A stretch of 64,000 bases of DNA, taken from Daphnia pulex. Its lineage: Eukaryota > Arthropoda > Branchiopoda > Diplostraca > Daphniidae. Where the stretch lies: positions 10,416,001 to 10,480,000 of the forward strand of contig NC_060024.1 in NCBI RefSeq assembly GCF_021134715.1. Direction: 5' to 3'. Positions 1 through 11,108 of this stretch are shown piece after piece. The position numbers and the translations under genes are program-made. How positions within the stretch are numbered: position 1 is the first letter of the stretch; each line of letters begins with the position of its first letter. Below the pieces are notes generated by a model. It was not told the DNA's origin and ran no database searches. It saw only the letters and a program-made list of their open reading frames with translations.

Positions 1-255
1 AACAAAATTAATTTAAGTTAATTCAATTTTCCTTTGATTTGTTTCGTCTGCTGAAAAGAGCGAGGTCCCCTACTATGTAGTATTTTTTTTGGCCACTACG
101 CGTCTCTTGCTTCGCAAATAAACAATTGTGAAAATGGCAACGCTTTTAGCCTATCCGTCTGATGTGAAAAATTGACTGTCAACGAAAATAGCCTTCTTTC
201 CTTTTCATTTTAATTCAGAAGCAAACTAATCGTGACTATAAAAAAATAGAAAACA

Positions 256-264
256 ATGGAGTAA
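256..264 (+). promoter_or_regulatory. two-codon upstream ORF overlapping the Ryk start
   Basis: ATG GAG TAA is followed directly by the presumed Ryk start, so that the last A of the stop is the first A of the main start codon (TAATG). If transcription starts upstream of position 256, ribosomes would meet this minimal uORF just before the main start. The arrangement is seen directly; any effect on translation is inference. Confidence 0.4.
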
Positions 265-2494
265 TGGGTTACAATTTAATTGTCTTCTTTTTTCTTCTCT
301 TTTTTTCTCTGGCCAATGCTGGTCTCAACTTTTACATCAGTCAACAAGAAAGTTTCAGAGTGCTGGGTAAAGTGAAGCTACATCCAACGAATACAAATTT
401 TTTACTGATTTATTTTAATACTTTGGCAGGTCTTGTAGCTGAATTGGCATATGTTAGAGATGGAAGCATCAATGATGTTGCACAACATTTTGTGGTACCT
501 GTACCATCCCACATTCAAGAACTTTGTTTTGTTTGGGTGAACGCTGATTCCAAAGCAGTAAACTTTCCCACTAATCTGTAATGATCCAACTGATTTGTAA
601 TGTCAACACTTTTTATTAATTTTTCAGGTTAAATACTCTATTTTCACCAAGGATAATAGTATGCAACCAGTCAACCATGTTTCCTTGAATATTTCAAATC
701 AAGGTGTGGTACCGAGGGAACCACAGATATTTTGCCTACTTTTGCCTTGTAGCACCTATTTGCCTTCAAAACTAGAAGTCTCCATGAAAATAAATTTTAC
801 TTCCTTCAATAATGTGACAGTGTTGAATGTTGTGATGAAGAAAGATTGCTCATCAGGTAAAATTTATATTATATCTTCAATATCTAATGTAAGCATTTAA
901 GCATTTTGTGTGTTAGAAGATTTTAGAAATATTGACCAGGATGTTCTGTCAAAAGTGATTCCAGCAGAGGACTCCTCATTTATGCTGTTTGTGGCTGTTG
1001 GAATAGCTTTTGGAGTCCTTGTAGTGTCACTAGCAGCTGCCTCTTGTTTTCTTTGCCCCAAGCACAATTTATGTCGTCAACAACCACAAACACAAAGGTA
1101 ACAATCATAATTATAGCCTAATTGATATATTTTACTGCTACTTACATATTCATCAATCTAGAACTATTGCACCCAACAATGGTACAGCAGTTTATTCCCC
1201 TGTTCAAGCATCTTGTACCGAAGAAGCGGGTGTAGCAACACTGTATGTAAATGATCCAGCTGCTCATCAAATTGTCGCTGAGGATAAACCATCGTTCCGT
1301 CTTCAGCGGAACAATATTATCATTGGAAAAACTTTACTAGAGGGCACATTTGGTTCCATTTTTCATGCAACTCTTCAAATACCTGGGATACCTCTTCAGG
1401 ACGTCATAGTCAAGACAGTCAAGAGTATGAGTATAACGTCCTTACTCATCACCTTGAAGAAAATGATTTAAGATTTATTTAATTTCTTTAAAATGTAGAT
1501 AACGCAGCGGAAACGCAAGTGAGGCTTATGATGGAAGAAGGGACGAGGTTCCAAGATCTGAAACATCAGAACATTTACCCATTGATCGGTATTGTTGATG
1601 GCGATGGATGTCGACCGCTATTGGTTTATCCATCCGTGACTTATGGAAATCTAAAACGGTTGGTTTGAACCAAAATCATCAATTATGTTGGATAGCTTTA
1701 TAATAATTCTTCTATTCTAGATGGTTATTATACTGCAGAGGATCTCTAGATGGAAGTCTACCACATCCCCTTTGCACACAGGATTTAGTGACTATTGCAC
1801 TCCACGTTTTACGAGGAGTTCAGTACTTGCACCAACAAAACATCATCCACAAAGATCTGGCGACGAGAAACTGTGTGTAAGTTCTTACAGTTATCAGAAA
1901 ATTTGTGAGTCTTTTTTTTTTAAATATTTTCTTATAATAGAATTGATGACCTGTTTCACGTCAAGTTAACTGACATGGCTTTATCCCGAGATTTCTTTCC
2001 TAATGACTACCATTGCTTGGGAGATAACGAGAATCGACCGATAAAGTGGATGGCAATGGAGTCGCTTACTCGACGGGATTTTTCTACTGCTTCTGATATT
2101 GTGAGTTTGATCCCCTCCTTCCTCAAGAATTTTTTCCAGAAAAATCACGAATTCTAATCATCTTCTTGGATTACAGTGGTCTTTTGGTGTGGTTCTTTGG
2201 GAAGTCACAACATTGGCTCAGCAGCCATACGTTGAAATTGATCCTTTCGAAGTCGGCCGAGTACTTCGGGATGGATATAGACTTACACAGCCAGTCAATT
2301 GTCCTGATGAATTGTAAGATTCTATTTAAACATCTTTGATATTTGCAGATGAAACCCTAATCTTGAAAATATCGACATTTAGATATGCAATCATGGCATA
2401 TTGCTGGTCTTCTTCCAAAAGCGACCGTCCGACGGCACCTCAGCTTTATCGTGAACTGCATCAGTTTCATCAAACGCTCAATGAATATATTTAA
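264..2494 (+). CDS. Ryk: Ryk/Derailed-type Wnt receptor pseudokinase
   Basis: A single-pass receptor that binds Wnt through an extracellular WIF domain and acts in axon guidance and cell polarity. A signal peptide (MGYNLIVFFFLLFFSLANA) precedes the WIF domain (VAELAYVRDG to VTVLNVVMKKDC). A membrane segment near 980-1050 (MLFVAVGIAFGVLVVSLAAA) leads into a tyrosine-kinase-like domain. The exons can be joined in frame: 264-366, 430-557, 628-856, 917-1097, 1162-1424, then from 1499 on. Kinase landmarks are altered as in the Ryk family. The glycine loop reads EGTFGSIFHA. The catalytic loop reads HKDLATRNC. The DFG motif is replaced by DMA (LTDMALSRDFFP), where vertebrate RYK has DNA. DYHCLGDNENRPIKWMAMESL is near-identical to the family. 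The VAIK-type lysine is kept (VIVKTV). The protein ends NEYI. It converges on the MSL3 gene 265 bp downstream. Confidence 0.92.
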
Positions 2495-2624
2495 ATTCCA
2501 TGGCAACTATTTGAGGTGAAAAACTGGTGAAGCGCAATAACGATTTTAATTTCAGTCAACTTATCTACCTTACCTACTGACATACTCGTTAGCATGTAGT
2601 AAAGTTATTTTTTTTTTTACAAAT

Positions 2625-2630
2625 AATAAA
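2625..2630 (+). terminator. AATAAA polyadenylation signal for Ryk
   Basis: AATAAA lies about 130 bp after the Ryk stop codon and fits as its poly(A) signal. The matching signal of the convergent MSL3 gene is about 105 bp further on, so the two 3' ends lie very close. Confidence 0.55.
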
Positions 2631-2734
2631 CATCCAAAGTTTTCATCTCTAATATAGTCATGTAGGTAATAATGCTTGCAATTATACAATTTTTGTAATC
2701 AAGTCAAATAACATCGAGACGCGAGAATAACAAT

Positions 2735-2740
2735 TTTATT
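2735..2740 (-). terminator. AATAAA polyadenylation signal for MSL3 (minus strand)
   Basis: TTTATT on the plus strand reads AATAAA on the minus strand, about 20 bp beyond the MSL3 stop codon. This would give a very short 3' untranslated region. Confidence 0.5.
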
Positions 2741-2758
2741 GTAAAAATTTTAACGTAT

Positions 2759-4474
2759 TTATGAAAATTTTGTAGCAGCAACATAGTCGGATTCAGATAC
2801 ATGAATTTGATGTTTGTCGATGTACCTGGCAAAAGATAAGATTGTGGGTAGATATTAATTTAAATTGATTTAAGACTTGTGGTACTTACTGAAGCAAAAG
2901 CTCTGAAAAGTTTGTTACTATTCGACGCTTCTCTTCTGATAGTTGCATCTTTTGAATGACTTCGGGTAATTTCACTGCAATTTTCGGATAATTTTTTAAT
3001 AATTTGATCAATGTTTGCTAGATATTATCTTTCAGTTACCTAACAGGCGACAAAGGTGGACAACACCGAATACAGTGCACGGTAGAAAGTTCTGAATGTT
3101 GTTGGAATCTGGAAGAACCCTCCACTGGAAGTTGTCATGTGTTAGCGGGCTGTATTTTAAGCAAAGATTTTGAGAACATTTAAAAAAATTTCAAGAAAAC
3201 AATTACTTACTGCTCAGCAACTTTAGAAGGACCTCTATTTATTCGGATATCATGTTTGTTTTTCATTTGCTCGTACTGCGGACGTTCTTCGGCGTACAAA
3301 AGAATGGAACCGATCAAGAAATCAAAGGAAACACCTGAAGAAAACCGAACAAAATGGGACGTACTTGCACTCAAACATGACCAAGAAGATATAAATTTCT
3401 ATTTTACTTACGTAAACCATCAATGACTTCTTTGCAAAGAGTTAATTGCGTAGCAATGGTGGCGGAATCTCCAGCATTAGAACTGGTATTACTACTGGTA
3501 CTGTTTGTCCTCTGGGACACTCGAGTCTTTTCAGAATTTTTGCTGGTGAGCGTAGACGCATAATGACGAAGAAATCCATCCAGAACGGTTGTGACGCTGA
3601 CGTGACAAGGTAATTTAAGCAACTAAAGAAAAATCGTAGAACTTAAGACAACAAAGCAATGTAACTAATAATTGATGCAAACCTTTTTACGAGATTTTAT
3701 TTTGATGCCATCTTCCTCTAGCAATTGCTTAATTGAATCTGGAATATTGAAAACGACGATTGTATTTTCATTTGCCGCTGAATCTTGACTGTCGATCGGC
3801 TCCGAACTATTTTCACATTCAGTGCTATCTTCCTCAAAGCTACTACGAGTTCCCGAGTCCCCTTCTTCTACACTAGAACTTTCCGAGTCGGTTCGAAATT
3901 TGGGATCAGCTCCCCTTAACGCTCCTATCCTTTGCTTTGTTGTCCTTCTAGTCTCCTTCCTATACAGGTTGAATTGTTTAGAAGGGATACACACGAATAG
4001 ATACACACAGAGTAAACCAGATATTTTACAGTATGGTGCGAGCAGCATCAGCAAGTTCTTTCTGCAGAAGCCTGTGTTCTTGTATGTCTTGAAGAATAAA
4101 GCTCTCTGCAACATAGCGGTCCCAGGATGAATTCCAGCCCTAAATTACAATATTTTGAGTGCCCTAGAAACTAACTGGAATTAAAATAGAAATTCTATAC
4201 CTGAAAGTGGATGAGGTATTCAATTGATTTCTTTCCTTTAGCATCTTTCTTAACTTGTGTTTCCAGAACCTGTATGAATATGACAATGACAATCATAAAA
4301 TATTACAAAATTAATTAAATCTGTTTGCTATGAAGCAAAACTAGGTGTGGGAATAAATAGTGAAATTCTTACTTTCGCATCGTACAGTACCCTTGCTTTT
4401 GTTACATCTGGCTCGAAACACAGAACACGTTCGCCTTCACTAAACTTGAATTTTGTGCTCCTCGTTCGATTCAT
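2759..4474 (-). CDS. MSL3: MSL3-like chromodomain/MRG-domain protein
   Basis: A subunit of the male-specific-lethal histone H4K16 acetyltransferase complex; the family reads nucleosome marks with a chromo-barrel. The N-terminus ([16 protein letters not shown], then [10 protein letters not shown]) closely matches vertebrate MSL3, followed by [21 protein letters not shown] Ser/Glu-rich acidic linker ([20 protein letters not shown]) leads into the MRG domain ([48 protein letters not shown]). The C-terminus ends [11 protein letters not shown]. The long insertion that vertebrate MSL3 carries inside the MRG domain appears to be absent, so this is a short form. The start at 4474 is the ATG of [11 protein letters not shown], where the family begins. 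It is divergent from the INPP4 gene across 243 bp. The related MRG15 is less likely because the N-terminal wording is MSL3-specific. Confidence 0.9.
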
Positions 4475-4717
4475 TTGTTTTTAAATATGAATTCAGAAAC
4501 TAAAAACTTGTGGGTTTTGGAAGGTTAACGCTTGATGTAAACAAAGGATGAACGGTAACTATAGAAACCTCTGCAGACGACAAAAATTTTTGTTGCAAAA
4601 GTGTTTACACAAAACTGGTTTTTTCGTAGGTCTGTGCTCTGTGGAATTTCATCAATTTCACAGTTTGCACCAGTCAGTTCTAATGTAATGAGATGATTAA
4701 GCAAGCAAAATACTACC
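4475..4717. promoter_or_regulatory. bidirectional promoter gap MSL3 / INPP4
   Basis: Only 243 bp separate the two divergent start codons, so both 5' untranslated regions and the core promoters must lie here or overlap the neighbouring gene. No TATA box in a convincing place was seen. Shared promoter is inference from spacing. Confidence 0.5.
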
Positions 4718-7700
4718 ATGAAGTTTAACAAACAGGAACTAAGTAATCTGGCCTGCCAGTCTTCCAATCGGTTCATCAAAGAAGGCGCTCTTGTCGTGTA
4801 CGAGAAACAAGATGGTGTTATTTTCAAGCGTAATGAGAGTAAGTCTAAAACGTTCACCTATCAAATGTTTGATTTCTTTATGTTGAATAATAAGAATAGT
4901 TTATATTGCTTGCCAATGAATGAATGCATGTGCATGCTTGAATGATGAATGATTTGTTGCTTGCTATGTGTTGGCTGCCCGCTCCCTGCTGTGTGAAGAT
5001 TTAGATGATGTGGATAGCAAGTCTAAGAAATCCAACAGGAGGAAATCCCTCCGCAATCTTAGCTGTTATGGAGGTGCTCTTAGTAGAGGTAGTCTCAATA
5101 TTAATTTAAAAAAATATTTATATTGTTTAAAAAATAAATCTTAACTATTTAATGTTGTTATTCTAGTTGCCACAGAGCGCTGGTGCAGATTGCGAGGAAA
5201 TATGCTTTTCTACTTCAAGTCCAGTGAAGCTTGGTCAGAACCTGCTGGTGTAATCATTCTTGATATTGGAAATATTCATGTAGATCCTGTTCCTTTTGAT
5301 GGAACATGGCCATTTACTTTGGGTATTTAAAATGCAAACTAAAAAAAACAAACAAAATAGTTGTCACATGTCCTTCTTAAATTTTTTTTAGTAATGGAAA
5401 GTGGTGGTGGAGATCAGCGCTTAGCTGCATGCTCAGAAGGCGAGCGAGATAGCTGGATTGAAGTACTTCATAGGGCCTCATACTCATACATTCGAGTAAG
5501 CACCATTTAAAAACAACTGTGTTTGAAAATTATTATTACATTTTTTTTTGCAGGCACAAGTTACATCTTTGCAGATGCAATTGAAAAAGCTGCAAGTAGT
5601 ACCAACACTTACGCTAAATAACCCAGAAGTTGGAGAAGTACCTTTGATGGAGCTAGCAATCTCCTGCGACAATCTACGTTGTGACGGCCATGGCTGGCCA
5701 CCGTCTCCCCAAGCCGTTCTTCACTATCTTGTCCCACAGTCATTCCAGTGGCAACAAGTTGGACAGACAGAAAGTGTGGAAGATTGCAGCAATCCAATAT
5801 TTTTGGTTACTCTGCCTCTTTGGTGCAGTATGGGGATGCAACACGACACCAAGTGAATTTACAGTGTTAAATTTCATTGGAAAAAGTATTAATAGTAATA
5901 TTTGTTTGTCTCTTTAGATTGCGCTTGACTGTAACTGATGTCAAAGAAGCCATGAGTAGAACACACATAATGATTGGAGCTAGCGAATTTACTTTGTCTT
6001 CCCTATTGCAGGCAAGTGTAACATAATGCAGAAGTCCCAGAGAAGATCGTTAAATTTGATTGATTTTCCTTTAGGATGGGACGCTTAAACGGCGCTTACC
6101 ATTGATCTCTTCTTCCGGTAATCAAGTTGGCTTCGTGACTGTAGCTGGTCACACAGTTATCGACTTTGGTGATGCCCTACGTAATTCCAGCAATCCCCAA
6201 TCACCACAAGAGGAGAATTTGGTCTTACATCAACATAGAAGAACGCAATCTTTACCACCAAAATTGCTAACGGAACTTCGTCGACCATCACAAGGCTGGA
6301 TCTCAGTCTATTTTACGCAGTCTATCTCACGCTCCTATCGCTTTCATTCAGGATTGGGTGGTGATATTGGTGAGTTGCAACAACGTACTTTTATTTGGGT
6401 TTTTAAGTTACGTTAAGAAATTCTCTTTTTCAGTGGTACACGAATCGATGATGGAGTCAAGGTTGAATAACATCGTGCCTGCTCAACTTTTAAAATTATG
6501 GATTAATCAGGAAAAAGATCTCGTACGTGAACTGGTTGCTTTAGGAGAAATGATGGCTTCTCCATGGCAACAGCGGTTGCTTCAGCTTTTTGAAAGACAC
6601 TTTCGGCGCATTGGAGATTACACTCAGGTATGTGCAACTGAAAAATAAAGATTTTGCCATGAAAGGTCTAATTTCAGTGAACTCCTTTAAAGGCCCTTGA
6701 ATCAGTAGAAGGAGCGACATCCTTTTTTCGGCCAAGTTCTCAGAAGGATAAATCTACTTTACAGTACATTCAATTTAATAAAACGATTTCCCCCCTAATT
6801 CAAATTTTGAAAATATTTGAAATTTTGTATCAACAGGTATTGCCCAGTAAATCTCCATCTTCAAAGGTTAGTAAGCTGCTCTAAACATGTCAAGTCTAAT
6901 ATTAATAATTTTTTCCTTTTTATGTGCAAAGGTTTTGGGGGCAGAATAGCAGTTTGCGAAAGGAGGGAACTTACGATTGCCTAACTGTTGGAGCCTTCAC
7001 CGCAATACCACATGGTTTGAATTTTTTTCACATTTCAAATTTATTTTTCAAAATACCAAAAAGAAATCACGATATTCAAATTTAAAGGTTTCAAAGGTGG
7101 GGGCTTGCTCAAATTACTTAGAAACTTTCATACTTCGGCCATGCAAATAGACCACGTTTTGCCTGCGCGTGAAGCGGTCCAGACAGCCTGTCAAACTCTT
7201 CGCCATATTCAGGGCGCTGTCAAGTTGCTCCTAGGCGCTGGAGCAATCCAACAAGATTTTTCGGCTATTCTGAAAATAGTAGAATCACTTATTAAAAGAG
7301 TCCGTTCCCTTACGATCTTGCTAGATGCTCCTTTTGTTGGTAAGATTTTTAATGGCTATCAACATCTTACACATTGATCATCCTCACAGAATTTATGTTG
7401 CACATTAGGCAATGCTCTGAGTTTTTTTGAGAAAAATAAGCTCTCAAATGCTACTGTTTCGCCTACTCTTGCCGATTTTTCATTACTCCCATTACGTTCT
7501 ATGGCCGAGCGCCTAGTCCTTGATACCAGTAGTAGCAGGAAAACATTTTACTCAGCTTCAGATGAACCTGAACCAACTGATCTCATTCGTGTCAATCTTG
7601 AAGCATCTCTTTTGGCACTTGCTGGAAAATTGCAGGTAACCGAATTTCGCCATACATTGCATACATCAATCGACCTTTTAATGTTATTTGTTTTTGCTAT

Positions 7701-9481
7701 AGATTCTTCTTAAATTGCAACCCAAGATGAGTAATAACAACAGCCAATTAGAACAAGCTCCCGGCCTTGCATCTCTTTTGGACAAATATGAAGGAAGATT
7801 ATACACAGATTCTGCTGACAGCGTTAATAAGAATGTCGAAAATCAAAATGATTCGACAATGGATAGTGCAAATACTGAAAAGAGCAATCAGAAGTGGTGT
7901 ACAGAGCTCTCCCCTTGCCTTTCCAAACTCTTGTCAGCTGCCCAAGCATTGATCAAAACTTTGCGACTTGTCCATGGCGTCCAGCGACTTCAAGAAGAAC
8001 TTCCTCGATCGGCTACGGCTCATTCGATTCAACATCGACGTGACGTTTGCTTTTCTCAAGCTGTAAATGAATTCAATTCTCAATGTTTGCTTATCATTCC
8101 TTCCTCACGCTTTGTTTTCCGTTTTCAGCTTACCGCTGCGCTGACTATCCTTGTCGCTCGATTGTGTTGCAATCCGGTTGATCCTGAGCTGATGGTGTTA
8201 TTAAGCAATGCCGGTCTCCTTTTGAATGTTGAAGGGCTTTTGACACCCTACCGTACAGGTAATTAATAGTTCTTAAAATATCTAACTGTCGACTTTCGGA
8301 GTTATTCTATCAAGGCAATAGGTCCTGCGAATTGTGATATTGTTTAGGATAAAATTCCTGAAATGTAATTTCGTATCCCTTAAACTTTTAGAAGCGGGCA
8401 TGTGGTCTGATATGGCCGTGGCCTTGGAAGATCTCGCTGCGGTAAGATTCCTCCTTATTCCTGCGTCTGCCACCTCCAGCACAACTAATAATCCATCGCC
8501 AAATTCAACAAAACAAGCCACCTCCATACCTAAAGAATATTTACCTCAGATACATGGTTGTAGAGACGCTCTCCAAGTAAGTAATCGTGTAATTAGATCT
8601 GCGCATCAGCACCAATATTGACAATTTGTTTTGTTGATTTTCAGGTTATGATCCCAGTTCCCCCTACAGTATTTTCCGCTCTGCCGTCTAGTGCGTCTCG
8701 ACTTGGTTTGATCGAATTTCAGTTAATTCCCGTATTTTTTAATATCGGCGTTAACGAGCAAGCCCTTATGGCTGACAAGTTTGGCGATATGTCAGCTGTA
8801 AATGCTACCAACCTACAGAGTTTTGAACGGTTGGATATCTATTATAAACGTTACCAAAAACTGATCACTGAGCATTTCCCTGGAAAAAGTAACTTTTTGT
8901 CTCTACACAAATTAGGTGGAAGTATGTTAACGATTAATTTTTTCTTCCAGGATTAAACGATCCTAGACTTCCATTGCCCTCAATTTTGTCTCAGCTACAA
9001 ATTGAATTAGCTTCCAACAAAATTCAAAATATAGCTGTCCATACGTTGGCTGAAATTTTGGTTCGCAAAATGAAAGGTATTTCGTACAATATTTATGTAT
9101 TGTTGATCATAAATACCGGGGAATAATTTTGTATTTTGCTAAATGAAGGTCTGAGAGTAACTTGCTGCAAAAGTGCTAAAGATAGAACTGGAATGGCCGT
9201 GACATTGGAACAGACTAATATCTTAACAAATGATTTCGATCTGGCGACAGCCGAGTTTCACAAGTCTCTACTTTGCATGAGGAGGTAATCATATTTTTTA
9301 TTTGGTTTTATCTAAACATTTGAATGCTAACGTTTTCTTTTGATGCAGTCAAGGGACAAGGAGAGAAAATACAAGAAAGAATGTAGGCGTCAACAAGTTT
9401 GCCTTCAATCGGTTACAATTGATGGCTTTCCCTGAACTTTATCGTCCTCCTCCCGGAACCTACGGCAACGTCCAATCTTAA
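4718..9481 (+). CDS. INPP4: type II inositol 3,4-bisphosphate 4-phosphatase (INPP4 family), PH-like + C2
   Basis: Removes the 4-phosphate from PtdIns(3,4)P2, ending PI3K signals on membranes. The catalytic CX5R motif is plain: [20 protein letters not shown] (nucleophilic Cys, CKSAKDR). The family C-terminus follows: [19 protein letters not shown], then [17 protein letters not shown] and stop. The middle carries VGINEQ-like text ([17 protein letters not shown]) and [10 protein letters not shown], both diagnostic for INPP4. A C2-like region ([14 protein letters not shown] to [16 protein letters not shown]) comes first. Before that is a PH-like segment ([39 protein letters not shown]) that vertebrate INPP4A/B lack as far as I know. 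First exons: 4718 to about 4839, then a basic patch [13 protein letters not shown], then the PH exons. Start chosen as the first ATG ([14 protein letters not shown]), giving an open frame through the PH exons. Confidence 0.92.
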
Positions 9482-10218
9482 GTTATGCTCGACTCCTTTA
9501 ACTATAATATTTCTCCTGAAAAATTCTACCTGATATGAAAAATTCCTCTTCCAAGTATTAGATATGCTGTTCGAAACAGTTGTAACTGACCACTTTAGAC
9601 CTGGCATCCCAGTATTAGTTTCCTCTTCCATTAAATGAGTTTGGTTTTGTTTGATCTTCAGATTCCGTATGTACCATTATGCGCGGAACAACCTATTCTA
9701 AAAGTTCTCATTCTTTATAGTCATCGTAGTAATATTTCGTCTTCTCATCTCATGTCTTCCTGTATTTTAAAATATCATTTACCTTGCATTGGTAGCTTTT
9801 GGGATAACAATCAGCTCTAGCCTTCAGTGCACTTTTCTGAATCATTCCAGAATTTTAGACAATGTAGAATGTAGTTCCATTGATAAATTCCAAGCATGCT
9901 GAAATTTTTTTTTAGTAAAACCTTCCATCTCAACTTGTAGGAATCTTTCATAATTCTCTTAACAAACATCCCCTGTGTCATACATAATCAAAACTATCTT
10001 GGACATTTACTTTATCTTTTAAATTGGTATGATGGGAAGCCTTATGTTTAAGAAGTTGTATGCCTGAGGTGAAAATTTTGTTTCTTGATACAAAATGTAT
10101 AACCTAACATAGCATTAATAGTAGTAAAATAAATTCTAAGGAATCTGCCAATGGACATACATTTTAGATTTAGGTATAGGTGTATGACATGTTTCTACAA
10201 TCATAAATGGGTAGTCAT
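9482..10218. other. convergent 3' region of INPP4 and CCDC115
   Basis: No coding sequence was recognised. It probably holds the 3' untranslated region of INPP4, with an AATAAA at about 10128-10133 on the plus strand, and the tail of the CCDC115 transcript on the other strand. The short reading frames here show no family resemblance. Confidence 0.5.
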
Positions 10219-10692
10219 TCATGTGGAATTCTTTAAACTAGAAAGTTTTTGGTACTCCTCCTCCAAAGTGTCAAATGACTGCAGCCATTCTCTACGAATG
10301 TTGACAATTTCTACAGCAACATCTACAACTTTTTGGAATGCATGCTGACTTTGCTTCAAAGAGGTGGGCACCAACACACCAAACCATTTGATTGGGTCAT
10401 TCACTTCTTTGTTTCTTGAAACTGTTAGCTTGTTCATGTTGTCACGATCGACTGTCGTTACAGCTTCAATAATACTGTCTTCTCCTGGAATTTGTGTAGT
10501 AGAAACTGTTCTCTCTCCACTGATGTAGCGACTTTTTGCCATATCAATGAAACCGCCAGTCAAAAGGCTACTTAGTTTCGACATCAAAACCAATTGTTCA
10601 TCCACTAAATCCACTTGTTTCAAAGTAAGTTCATCTAAAGATTCACACACTTGAGTTAGCTGGGCACTGGCATTTGTATCTTTGTGTTCCAT
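10219..10692 (-). CDS. CCDC115: CCDC115 / Vma22-like V-ATPase assembly factor
   Basis: An intronless 157-residue protein. The family helps assemble the membrane Vo part of the vacuolar H+-ATPase in the ER/ERGIC together with TMEM199. Sequence evidence: an N-terminal helix (LDELTLKQVDLVDEQLVLMS), then the MAKSRYISGERTVSTTQ segment. The family hallmark DPIKWFGVLVPTSLKQSQHA is followed by a C-terminal helical stretch (ALQ-like region near residues 115-150, WLQSFDTLEEEYQKL). Length agrees with the family (about 150-180 residues). ATG at 10692 is the only sensible start. It is divergent from GRTP1 across 416 bp. Confidence 0.88.
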   Translation of the reverse strand: MEHKDTNASAQLTQVCESLDELTLKQVDLVDEQLVLMSKLSSLLTGGFIDMAKSRYISGERTVSTTQIPGEDSIIEAVTTVDRDNMNKLTVSRNKEVNDPIKWFGVLVPTSLKQSQHAFQKVVDVAVEIVNIRREWLQSFDTLEEEYQKLSSLKNST

Positions 10693-11108
10693 CGTGGCTA
10701 AAACAAATTACGAATAAGAATCTTGATAGGCAAGTCTTAGTCTTAGGCAACTTTAACGACTAAAATGTTCTGCGATGAATAAGCACTTAATACTTCCTGT
10801 GAATCATTGGCGTTGTGTCACAATTTCTAATCGATTCGTGGAAGCAGACGAAACTTCTGGCATATTTTGTGTAACAGGAACATTTTAATTTATTGATAAC
10901 AGGTGGCGAGACTATTTGGTAAACATACCTAAATCGGCTGCCTCGAGAAATTTATAGCGAAAGTGGAAGTGTTTTTTTTTTGTTTCTGTGTTGGGTTGTG
11001 GACGTTTTATTTTAATTTTAAATTCCACGAGTGGATTTTTTTGTCTTTCTTATTTTTAACATCCGTTGATTTCTATATGATTGGAAGGGGGTTTCTTCAA
11101 CATTTACC
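10693..11108. promoter_or_regulatory. bidirectional promoter gap CCDC115 / GRTP1
   Basis: 416 bp between divergent start codons. No coding sequence seen. It contains a T-run near 10973-10982. Shared promoter is inferred from spacing only. Confidence 0.4.
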
